Assembly: GCA_903813345.2 (NCBI GenBank)
Contig: CAIIXF020000247.1
Span: 1 to 64,000, forward strand
Length of the DNA: 64,000 bases
Direction: 5' to 3'
DNA from: Owenia fusiformis
Lineage: Eukaryota; Annelida; Polychaeta; Sabellida; Oweniidae
The notes beneath the pieces were generated by a model. That model searched no databases and had not been told where the DNA came from. It saw only the letters and a program-made list of their open reading frames with translations. This document shows positions 1-12,500 of the stretch, piece by piece (the first letter of the stretch is position 1; each line of letters opens with the position of its first letter). The translations under genes and the position numbers were made by a program.

Positions 1-196
1 AATTTCACCAAAAAATTATTCAAACAATGGTCAATTTCTTGAAATGTTCTTACTGATATACTCTTATGAGCATGTCAGTATATTTGCCAATGATAAGTCC
101 ATGGGCTTTATTGAGTTTCAAGAAACCTAATGATAAGTCAACCCGAGTCTCGCCATGGAAACAACATCAACCATACATATTAGTCATCCAACGTAC

Positions 197-517
197 CTTA
201 TGTCTCTTAATGGTGATCTCCAGTTGCTTCACCTCACTGGGAATCCTATGTTGTGTGCCCTGAATGGCCTCAGCCTCATCCAACCACAAACAGATCTTGC
301 CTAAGTCATGCATAAACTGAGACCATTGCCGCTTGTTCTTGGCCAGGCGATCATCCTTAGCAACAGCCCTTGTGTGGAGTAGCTCCCAGCGTTGGACGAT
401 GCCATCAACGTGAGTGTCGGCTGATTGGAGACTTGATAAACCAGCTTCTTGCTTGAGGCAGGCACTGGCGAGTTTCATCCGATCTATACTGTCTTGGCAC
501 TCAGTCACCTGCTTGGC
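197..517 (-). CDS. Last visible nesprin exon (107 codons)
   Basis: Phase 0 at both ends, donor gtacgt. Matches the penultimate spectrin repeats of nesprin-1 (GIVQRWELLHTRAVAKDD; LGKICLWLDEAE). By comparison with vertebrates, one or two repeats, a Ser-rich linker and the KASH transmembrane anchor should follow left of the window. Confidence 0.93.
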
Positions 518-3500
518 CTGGAGGCAAGTTAGAAATGATTTTTAAAATTCACTAAATTCATTATTCATGTCTATCTTTGAGAATATAAATATTTGTTTAC
601 AATAGATTCTGAACAGAAGTTATTTGATTGCGCAAAATGAACCTTCGTTGAGTTATACTTATCGTTACCTTATCTATTACCAGTAGTTAAAATATCCATG
701 CATTGAGAAACAAAAGTTGCTTTTCTATGACTGGTCAAGATATAGTCGCTATAGTAACTTGTTTTGATCGCCATTACTTACATAATCTCCTTGTGCCAAC
801 TCAGCCTCGGGTCCCACAGGTGTGCTACACCTAAGCAGTTGCTCTGTGACAGCCAGTCTGGAGTCTGTATCCTCCAGAGAGTCCTGGAATGCCTGTAATT
901 GGACTTCCACATACTGTTCTCTGTTCTCCTGTATAGGAACCTTTTCACTGAGAAGCTGTCGTCGTGCAGTTTTTGATGTTGTACTAGTCTCTGTTGTGGT
1001 TACTGTGGATGTCTTAGATTTCTTTGATTTGGATTTAGATTTTGTCTTCACTTTTGTAAAGTCTGCAAGAACAAAGTCTGAAAACATCAACATCATTTCA
1101 AATATGTTTACCCCATGATCCTTGATCATATCAGGTCAGGTAGCGGTGCACAATTGTAGAAAAGATTTCCTTGATTTTGATGTTTTGCCAGTTTTTTAAG
1201 TACATGTATACTGTTTTCATAAATCGCAGGCATTTTGCAATAGCCCAGAAGCCCAGAGTCAATTTTTTTGTTCTGCTTTTTCAGCAACCATAAAAAATTA
1301 AATGTCAATTGACCTTATTCGGAATACATGTTTATACATGTAAAGGCAATTGGTACATAATCTAATATTGACCAAGAGTTCTAGAATCCCCAGTTTCAAG
1401 AGCAATCATAAGAAAGAGTAGTGGAAGTTAAACTCACCTGTTGTGTCCTGTTTTGCATCAGGTGGAGTAGGGACATCAACAGTTCTCTCAATATCATACA
1501 TGTCCCAATCAAGAGAATCTGTTGCACTAGCTCCTGTACTTGCCCTACCCCTACCACTCATGCCACCTGGAGTCAGGGACCTCTCAGCTCCTGGGGTCAT
1601 AGATCTTTCTGCTCCAGTTGGTTCAGTCCTTCTTGCTTCTGGTGTAAGAGATCTCTCATCCCCTGAGGGTTCAGTTCTCTCCATTCCTGGAATGTGATAT
1701 CCAGACTCGGATCTTTCGGGTGATCTTGTCTTTTTAGGACTACGGCTCATTGGTCGTTTCGGCGACCTTGAACCTGCAGTTCTTGGCCTCTCTGGTGATC
1801 TTGACACCAGAATTTCTGGTGTCCGTCTGTCTGGTGTCCGTTTGTTTGGTGTTCTTGGGGGAGAGGGAGAGTCAATGAGTTCTCTAAGCACAGCTTCTGC
1901 GTCTGCTGTCAGAGAATCATCTTCGAGAGTGGCTAACATTGCAGTTGACTCCTGGAGTAAACGTTGTTGGAATGTCTTCACGCGCAACAACAACTCCTCA
2001 AAGCACATATGAAAGTGATCTAATTCTGCCTGAATGTTCACTGCATCCAAAGGCTCAGATTTCTGCATCATGTACTCCCCTGCTTTGTAAATAAACACAA
2101 TCTGATTATGATTTTTGTCAATTTCAGTTTGTATGGCTTTGATTTCTTGTAATTTTGTTGTATGGTCCAAAGTTTCTAGGTTTGACAGACGTGTACTAAG
2201 GTCCAAAAATAAAGACATGGTTGTTTCCCGAGTGGTATCCCAGTCATCTTTCATGCTAATTGTGTGTTTAAGACGTTTCATTATGATAGTTAATCTGAAT
2301 GATAAAGCGTCCCAGCATCTGTTAGCCTCCTGAATGCTTTGACGTAACTCTCCATTGGTGTCTGTGCGTCCCTCTCGTGCCATATTTCTATATTGTTTAT
2401 TCAGTAATTCCAATTTTGATAACTTCTCATGCAGTTTTCTTTGTCGTCCCTGAAGATATGTACAACATACATGATATAAACTGTGTTGATATGTACACAA
2501 CATACATGATATAAACTGTTGATATGTGTACTCACTTTTTAAAAAATCTTACTCAAAATCTTACACATTACACTTCACCAAAAGTTACAGACAAACACTT
2601 TTAAGCAATTCAAGATTCCTCCGCAGATCCAAAGAGCAATAGCCAATGAAATACAAGACAAGTGGTGTAATAGTAAAATATCTACCTCAAATGTCTTGAG
2701 TTCATCTTTCACTGTTATAAATGTGACATAAGCAGTCCTAGGATTTCTAGCATCCTTCTCCGCCTCACACAGCCATTCCTCAAACTTGGTGTAGTCATCA
2801 TGAAATGTCTGCCACAGGCGCCAAGTTTCTTGGATTCTGGAACATTTATTTTATAATTGTTTATTGCAGTATGAGTTTTGTTTTGGCATCATGATTTCAA
2901 ATTGTATTCTCTTAGAATTCTATTAATTAATGGGTTTGGAAACTGAGATTTTTTGTTTTACAGTATTCTTCACTTAACAGACTTGGAGAGAACTTACTGC
3001 AGTCGTCTCTGCATGGAGAGTGCACATATGTTCTTCCACCTCTTGTCCAGGCTGCTCATTGCTTGTTGTATTGCACTGGCCTCAACTTCTGTCGCACAGG
3101 CATCTTTGTCATGGAGTAACACTTCACACAAGTTCAACACTGAAGCTACGCCAGTGCTATGCTTCTCTATATCATTCTGGTGCTCCTGGTAATAAACAAT
3201 GGGTAAGAAATTTAAGTCAAGATATTTATAAAACTTTAGAGACGCAAAAATCAAAATTATGCTTTCAGAATAATTATGTTTTCAGAATAAGCAAATGAAG
3301 TCAAAATGTTCTGAATATGATGCCCGAAGATGACATCTAACATTACAGTATATGCCAAATGCAAAACAAATAAAGAGGAAACTTTATCACATCATGAATT
3401 TTTTGAATGAACTACACCGACCTGTTGTTCCTGAAGACGCTGCTGAATATCAGTGTAGTTGGGAGACTGGTATTCCACAGGGCTCCCCAGTTTGTGCTCT

Positions 3501-6500
3501 ATACCCGCCAGCCAGATACGCAGTTGAGCCATGTTAACCTCTAACTGCTGTACAGCCTGGAGAGTTTCCTGCAACTTACAGACTCTCATGCGATGTAACT
3601 CCTGCAGCTTCCTCCACTTATCATTGAGATTAGTGATCTTGTATTCAATGTCATTAGCACGGATTTCACTACTGCATTTTTTCAGGCTTTGACCTTGGGT
3701 GATGAGATCATTTTTACTGGTTTCCAATTGGTTGATTTCTTGCTTGTATTCCACTTGGAGAATACGCAAAAGTGTCTCAATGTGAAGTTCCTGATTGGAT
3801 GAGACTTTAGACTCCATCTGGCCTAGTGAGGCGCATAGTTCCTTGTAGCGTTCATTGAAGTGTGTCCATTCATTGAGGCGATCATTGATGCGATGAATCC
3901 TCAGGGAAACCTCACTGAACATCTCAACCCATTGTTTATTGAGCAGAACAAGCCTCTGGCTCAAGATGGACATATCTTCCATGCCAACATCCTGAGAAAG
4001 ATTCTGCTCACGCTGTTTTAGACGCAGTTTCTTTTCCTCATTGTTCTCAAATAGGATTTTGATCTCCTGAAAGTGAATAAAAAATATAAGAGTGAAAGGG
4101 GCTAATGTTGCTAATTCTGGTTATGATATTTGTAACTGCTATATATGGAAATAAAAAAAGATAAAATGAGAAAAAAGAGTGAAAGGGGCAACGTTCGAAA
4201 AAACCTCATTGAAACCATATCAACTGATAAGATTGGAACTCAAAAACAAATACAAGAAGCATAGCTAAATATATTTAATCCAAATTGCCCATCAATTCAT
4301 CAATATTTCAGTCAATAATACATGCCACAAGAGAAAGAAATAAACAACAGATTTACAGTGTCAATCAAACTAGAGTCAAAAGTAATCGCTGAACATGGAT
4401 ACAGTATTGCAAGTTACATAATCTCAAATGGTTATACAGTTTGCACTTCTGTAACTATATTAACATTCACATACCTTGCATTGCTGAAGGTCACGCTGCA
4501 AGTCATCATAGGAATCTGGTAATGGAACACTAAGGGGTCGTCTCATATCCTTCAGCCAAGTTAGTGTATCATCAATGTCTACTTCACACTCACTCCAGCT
4601 CTGCAGAATGCCCTCTAGTCCCTTATGTTTTGACTCCAGAGCATCTACCAGCTTTGTCCACTGTCGGGCAGTCTCATCCAACTCATCTACAAGTAGTTCA
4701 ATATTAAATATTTTCATAACTGTTTCATGAGATTCAATCAGGGTAGACCACTGTTTGACGTATTACTTTTAGATAATTATACAGATGAATTCTGCCCGTA
4801 AAATGCAATTTCTGTGAAAAAATAATATAAGAATTAAGAAGAAAATTTACTGTTGAATATGGGATGTTCATATTTTCTTACCTTGGATTTTATCTTCTGT
4901 ATTTTTCTCAGAATGATCAAGGAGATATTTTCCAACATCTTGGAGCTTCTTGTATATCCCATGATGCATCTTGATGTCATTCTGGGTAATTTTAATATGC
5001 TCAATCAGAGTTCGTATTTTCTGTACAGAAGCAGTCGTGAATTCATAAATGCGTAAAGAATCACGTGTCTCCATTAACCAGCTATTCAATTTATTCCTTA
5101 TCGAGTAATACACTTCCCATTGGTTGACATTGTTATCAATGAGAGCTTTTCTCTGATTGGCTCGTCTTGCAACATTATGCCATTGTTCTTCAAGCAGCGT
5201 CAACTTGCGCTGGAACTCTATTCGATTGTCAACATCACCGTCCTGCATGATCTTTTGGCCATCTCCAATGATGGAATGAAGGATCTGTTGTCTACTGTAC
5301 ATCTCAGAGCAAAATACCCGATGAGTCCTCTGTTGCTCTAGTAACGAGTTATAATCTCCGGCGATATCTACTGCAAGATCCCGCTCTGTCTCCGCCAAGA
5401 AAGTCATCCATGTTTCACATTTCTCAGTAAAACTCTGCTGCAGCAATAGATGACCCTGCATGCATTTGCATTTATCGATGGTTTCCGTGTACAACTTACT
5501 CCATCTGGTGTTGAGATCCTGAAGTTTTATCGCATCGTGACTAGTCAACTGCAACCTATAACCACGGGTGTTAAGTGCATTCACATCAAGTTGTTTACTG
5601 CCAAAATCACAAGATAAAGCAGTAAGGTCCTGGAGACGGTGACTGACAATGTCCATGTCTGTGGAAGCATTGGGGTCCTCAACACCAAGTACCCCACTAG
5701 CCCGATCCAAGAATTGGTCAATTTCAGACAAATCTTTGTTGAATTCCCTTTGTTCTGTTATGTCATGTTTCAAGTTTGCGATGTGTTTTGTGAGGGAGTC
5801 TTGGAGATGGGTGCTGCATTGGAGTTGATCATTTTCCCGTGATGTGATACTGATAATTGTAGAGCTCTCCATATTGGAGGTAAATTTGCTGCTTAGTTTT
5901 GCCAGAGATTTTACACGTCGATGATACACTTGGAGAGCTTCTAACAATTGCTGCAATTCAAACACACAATATTTAGCTGATCAAGAATAAAGCATAAAGT
6001 GTATAATCATTGTTTAGAAATCATATCCTAAGATTATGAGGCGATAAGCAGCTCAAATATGTGTACAGTACTTAGTGCACCTTTTAATTCCTACATGTAT
6101 GTCAAAGGTTCTTAATAAAATCAAAAAAATATACCAAATCACTCCAAAATGTAGAATTCCACTTTTAACTTACCTTGCTGTTTTGAAGATTCTCCTCCCG
6201 TTTTTCAGAGACGTCTTTATCTTCGAGAAGATTCTGACACGTCTGCTCACGAGTCTGGAGCCATTTTGTAACAGCCACAACTTCCTCCTCGTATTTCTGC
6301 CACTTGGAGAGGACATCCTGGAACTTGCTCAATCTCCCAGAGATCTCCTTAGTAAGATTGGACCATCGTGATTGGATGTCTGTAGATGTACGCTGTATTG
6401 ATTGTTTCACAGAGGGCTCGCAGACTTGGATTAACTGAGAACATACGACCTCAAACTTTTCCAAATCTGGCACCCTGCTATTGAAACTTTGCTGGAGTTC

Positions 6501-9500
6501 CTAATAAATAAAAAGTAGAAGTGTGTTTGAAAGTTAGTTGGTTCCATAAACTCTAAAGCCAATTGTACCCAAATTGATGTTCCACAAAGAGTTTGCTGAG
6601 CCACAGTGTTCAGACAAAGAAGATGACTATGTGTAATGAGCCTTACATTTGAATCAACTTTATCCTAATACCACTCAATAACATCGTACCTGAACTTTGA
6701 GCACATGAGTCTGAAAGGCCGCGGCCTCACCCCCAATGCTGGTGTATCTACCAAGTGTATATTCAGTCTCCGTAAGGACCCCAGTAACCACTTTCAAGGC
6801 TTGGTTGTATGAATCCCACTGTCTAAGTACATCTTCAAGGGTGTTCTCCAATTGGCATACCTACAGTGTAATTGTGACCAAATTAGTAAAAATATACAAT
6901 AATATATGTGTACATTATTTACATGCTCACTTTTACTTTTACAATACATGCCACAATAATGCTGATTATAATAAATAATATTTACCTGGTGATCCAGAGC
7001 TGCCCATTGGGTGTTAAGTTTATCAATAGTGGCTTGTGTATGGCGTAAACTACTAGGTGAACTACGTGAGCTCTCTTGTAAGGAGGTACCAAGCACCTTA
7101 ACACCATCTATCTCTCCTTCCTTCACACGTAACTGTTCCTCTACTGACTGAAACACAAATAAATATATGCAATGTATCTGTGTTTGAGATTTTTTCAATT
7201 CTATCATATTTATTAATACACTTTGTCTAAGTATGTTCCCAGTTTGCAGCGACAAGATTTGAAACATAATATAACAACTATGAGAGACAATGAGACAACT
7301 GAGAGAAGAAATATGTTTCAACATTCTATGAAAATATTGCATTCTCTAGAAACTAGAAACATGTTTTCATTCTATAAAAAAATTGCACAATCTATACCTT
7401 GCATTGTTTGAGAGCATGCTGTATGCTAATCTGATGTCCGATACTTTGGAACTTCCTGATACGCTGTTCTTGTTCTGTAAACCAGGTCTGGAGCAGACTG
7501 ACACTCTTCTCATACTCCTCCCAGCGGACCTAAGATACAATAACGTCTGCTTTAGACACAGATGCATTATGGGACACATGATTTCATTCATTTGAAATGG
7601 TTCAGGTTAGATTAATGGACCTCTCAAAAAGATTTAAAATACATCATACCTGAAGCATCTCATAATTCTTCAGTCTCTCAGTGACATCTATTGATAGCTG
7701 CTGCCACCTAGTGTGGAGTTCCCCCAACCTGTCTGCCTGTTCTATCTTGTCCCTACCATGGCCACCTTCAGCAATACTAGCCTGAAGACTGCTCTGTTGG
7801 ATGAACTCTACAGTCAACTGCTTGTTGTTCACATCAATTTTAATGCCCTGAAGAAAGATATTCAAATATATTGAAATCTTACATGTATATATAAAATAAT
7901 ATATACAAAACTATTTTCTTCAATAAGAAACATGTGAACTTAAAACAACAAGAAGCTTGACAATACAAAATTTTATGAAGTCAGTGAGGTCATTGTAAGA
8001 AAGCAAGTGAAATTTATGTGGCCTGCCCCCTCCTCGAGGTTAAACACATTTGCCTTTGTTCTTTGCCACCCCTGATCCCTTTCCTCATGCTTGAATTCTC
8101 ACCTTGTACTTATGCAGCATTGTCTTAACGTCATTCAGGTTTTTCACTGTCTTATGTTTATCATCACGCAACACTTTCTCGACTGCTTCGATCCACAACA
8201 TTAATTCCTTCAAAGCTTGTACAGAGGGTAACACCTGTATTTGCGCATTGTGCATACGTTCTTCACATTCTTTGATCTCGACCATCAATTTGGTCCATTG
8301 AGAGTCAACCTGGTCTAACTGGGCTCTTGTATTGGTATATGAGGAAGTGTTATGAAGCAGTTGAGTCCCCAATGTGTGCACTCGTTTCTTTAATGGTTGT
8401 TGTCGGTCTACTTCTTTGTGGAACTCCTAAAATATTTGTTTCAATTTGAATTCATATGCAAACCAAAGTTCACTGAAAGTACACTTTAAAATCTAATTTT
8501 TTAAAATCTGATAAACTGTATCATACATCAGTAAATTCTTACCAAGAAATCCTTGACCTTTTGCTGTACAATATGTATGTTAGTTGCATCAGTAGGGGAG
8601 AGCTGACCCAGTATTTCCACCTGTGAGACTGCTGTGCTGAGCCATTCCTGTAATGTAGCTAGGCTCTGATCAAACCTGTCCCATTGCTCACACACACTCT
8701 CAAGCCTGAAATATCCCATAATGCAACAGAATTAGCAGAAGACAACTGTAATATTACTGAGTTTTGAAGCATAATATGTTCTATACCTCTTGATACAAAT
8801 TTTTTTCTTTACAATTAACTTTATGTAAAAAAAAAGAAATGAAGAAACTGAGAAATTCTCTGTGAAAGAAAAAATACCGTTTGTATTCCAATGTGACAGT
8901 ATTGGTTAGTTGCATCCACTGTTCAGCAAACTCAACGACCTCAGACTCCAACTGAGGACACCTCACAGTCTGCAGCAGTTTACGTCCACAATCATCAAGG
9001 TGATACATTTTGGGCTTGTTCTCCGCCAATGCATGTTCGATCACCTCATATTCAGCCATCTTGGACTTGATGTCATTCACTGATTCATCACCAGTAAGGG
9101 TCTTTGGTAGCCTTTTCTCAATGTCACGTAACCATTGCTGACGCTCTGAAAAATCAATCTGGAAGGCTTCCCATTGGTTGACAGTCTGTTCCAGATTTTG
9201 TCCTCGGACTGCAGCCTTGTCTTGGATGACAAGAGTGAGGTTTGTGAGTCGGGTGTGGGTGGGAAGATATTTTTGATGGCTGGTTTGGTCTGCTTTAGAT
9301 GCCAAGCCATCAAGTGTCATCCTATGGCTCTCCAAGTCCTCAAAGAATTCCTACAATATAATATTTCCCATAATGCTACTAATAAAGCAGACGACATTGA
9401 ACATTCAGGGAATTACGAAACACATGTAAGTGTATGTACATGAATCCTACTCTTTACATATCATTGTAACTTGAATATCATGATTATATTTAAAACATTG

Positions 9501-12500
9501 ATTCAGATGTATTTGCTATTCTTTATCACTTACTTTATGTGTCAGCTGCTGTTGTTTCAGATGTTGAACATCTGCAGCTGTGATAACAGTAGACTTGAGT
9601 TTGTTCTGAGCTGTGTCGAGATATTCTGCATACTCATGCAACATCTTTTCATACTGAGAGTGTACAGCAAGATTCCTCTGCAACGTCATCTTGTGCTGAG
9701 TAGCCTAGAATATGTCCCATAATGCATTAGAATCTAGCAGTCGTAAATTCTTGGCATCCATATATTATTGGGATTTATTTGAATTCATCAATATGCATCT
9801 TTCACCAAAACTCATCAAAATCTTTTATTTATTAAAATCTTTTCATTGATTTATTGTACGCATACATATTTATAATTTCATTTCTTTTATCCTGGCTCTT
9901 CCCCTACCAGCTGTATGGTTACATGATAAAGGCAATTGCTTGAATCTTATCAAGAATTAAGTTCCTGTTGATGAACAATTTATTTACCTGGGATTTCAAT
10001 TGTTGCCATGTGAGGTGTAGATCGTCTAATTCAGGTGGAAGCACCATGTGGCCTTCAGTATGCTGTATCTCCTGACCTCTTACAGTCAGCTCTCCAAGTC
10101 TCTGCTCATATTCCCTGATGTGCTCCTCCAATCTCTGCAATATAGTTCATTCAGTTCATTAAAATGTAGATGGATTAACTGAAAACCTGAATCACATTGA
10201 TCTACTGTATGTTACAGCTCAATATTCACAGTAGAGCATGAGCATTAATTATTACACTTGCCAAATTATCCCATACTGGTTAAAATGTATGTTTATGTCA
10301 ACTAATTAAAATAGGTGGTATAACTGATAAATGCTAGATCTAATTGCACTTGTTTTGATATCTGATATGACTGAATTAATCATCAATCATTAATCATCTC
10401 AATCGTGACAAATATTATATAATTTCATGTTTATCAAACAACACGAAAAATGCATATTGTGCTTCAGAATTGAAAAATATTCTCATAATAACTACATGTA
10501 CTGTATAGTACATAATACATTAGAATGCATTCCCAGAATGCATTATTTTGTTGCAGACAAAAAAGAAAACTGTTCCCATGATGCATCATAATATTACAAA
10601 TGGCATATTAAAAGTTCCCATAATGCATTATTATGCTGCAGAAGATACAAGTTCACTGACCTTGGAGTGTGTGAGCTGCTGGTCCAAGCTGCCTTGTGTC
10701 TGGTATTGCGTGCCTGCATCCTTCATATTTTTCCTCAGCAGCTCAACTTCCTGTTGGTATCGTTTCAACTGGCGGCTCTTTTCAGCTGTTTCTTCCTCTC
10801 GTACCTTTGCCTGAGCTTCAAGTGTCTTGACACGTTCTTGGAGATCCCTGATGGTCTGCTGGATTACACTCTGGCTTTCGGATGAGGCTTCCACGAGGAC
10901 TTGTTGTGACGCAGATTGCATCAGAACTATATGGTTCTGCAAACTTTGGATTTCTCTATATAGATCCTAAAATGAAATGATTGATAATCAAATACATGCA
11001 TCAAATTCAAATACACTAAATCCTTAGTCATCTGATAGATAACTTGGAACACAAATAAATTAATAAATGTTTAAGTTATTCTACAAACCTCTGAGTCTTT
11101 CAACTGGTCATCCAGGTCTTTTGCAGAGTCATGGGAAAAGATACGCAGTTCAAGGGAATCAAGCCAACCACTAACAGAATCCAAAGCATCTTGGTATTTC
11201 TGTTGGAACTCTAGGGCCTGAGACAACTGGGCATCCTTGTTTGATACCTGAATGAATATGAATATGAACATGAATAGTTAAGATTACTAATGTACTTATA
11301 CAAGTATCAAGATACATTTAACTCTTTAAATCTTTATATCTGGGATATAAGGAGGAATCCAAAGATGGTAACATGGAGGTGTAATTAACTCCTGTATTGT
11401 CCAACTCTTAGCAGAGGACACTATTCCCATAATGCAATGTAATAGGATAAGACTAGTGTTTAAAACCTTACCTGCTGTTGCATTTCTGTCCAGCACTTAT
11501 TTAGTTCAGCAAGATTAGATTTAGCATCTTCCTCACCAACATCAGATGTTGTCATGGTGATTGAGGGATGGTATCTGAAGTGTTCCAAAGGCTGGCCGGC
11601 AAACTCCTACAATAGACAGGTACATTGGATATCTCATAATGCAATACAATTATCTGACAGCCTGTAAGCAGTTTTACACTATTACACTATCATGTGAAAG
11701 TTGAGAAGTAAAACTTTTAATTTATGTAGTGGTGATATGGATATATAATAATATTTGGAAACGACATAAACTTGTTTTTTCCACTGTTATGTGCTATATT
11801 GATTGAAAGATATTTTACAAGGGAAAGCAAGCATAACATTGCAGACAGACAATAATGTGAATGCTGTGCATTAGAGACCAACAAAATAAGATAAAGACAG
11901 TTGGACAGATAAACACTTAACACACATTTGAAAGTATAAAATTATTTTAATTGACCCTATACCTGGACCTTTGCCTCTCTAACATTCTCTTGCAATGTAA
12001 CATTGCGCTCTGAAATTTTCTGCGATAATATTTGCCATGTACTCTCCACCATAACCTCAGTAGCAGCAGCCTCATTCTGAGCTAAGCCTTGCTGGAATTC
12101 TATAATTTTCTGGTCGCCTTGGTGATTCTGAATATCCCGCCCAGCTTGATATACAGACTGCATGAGCTGCTGGTGCTCATTAATACCACTCTCAAGCCGC
12201 TGAAAGGAGCCAAAGCACGCACTTAAATATAGTCCCCCCGATCAACGTGAAACCCATCCACTTTAGTTAACATGCACACACACACATTGATATATTCTAA
12301 ATGGAAAGTTGTGGAGAACAGGTATCTTGTTTCAATAAAATCTTTCTAAACAATCTTTTTTTTAATTTCCAAAATCTCAAAAAGCACAATTTAAAGATGC
12401 AGACTCAACAACTTTCCATCTTTAAGTATGTCACAAAATCTAACATGGACATCTAAACACCATAGCAAATTATAAAATCCCTCATATAATTCTAAATAAA

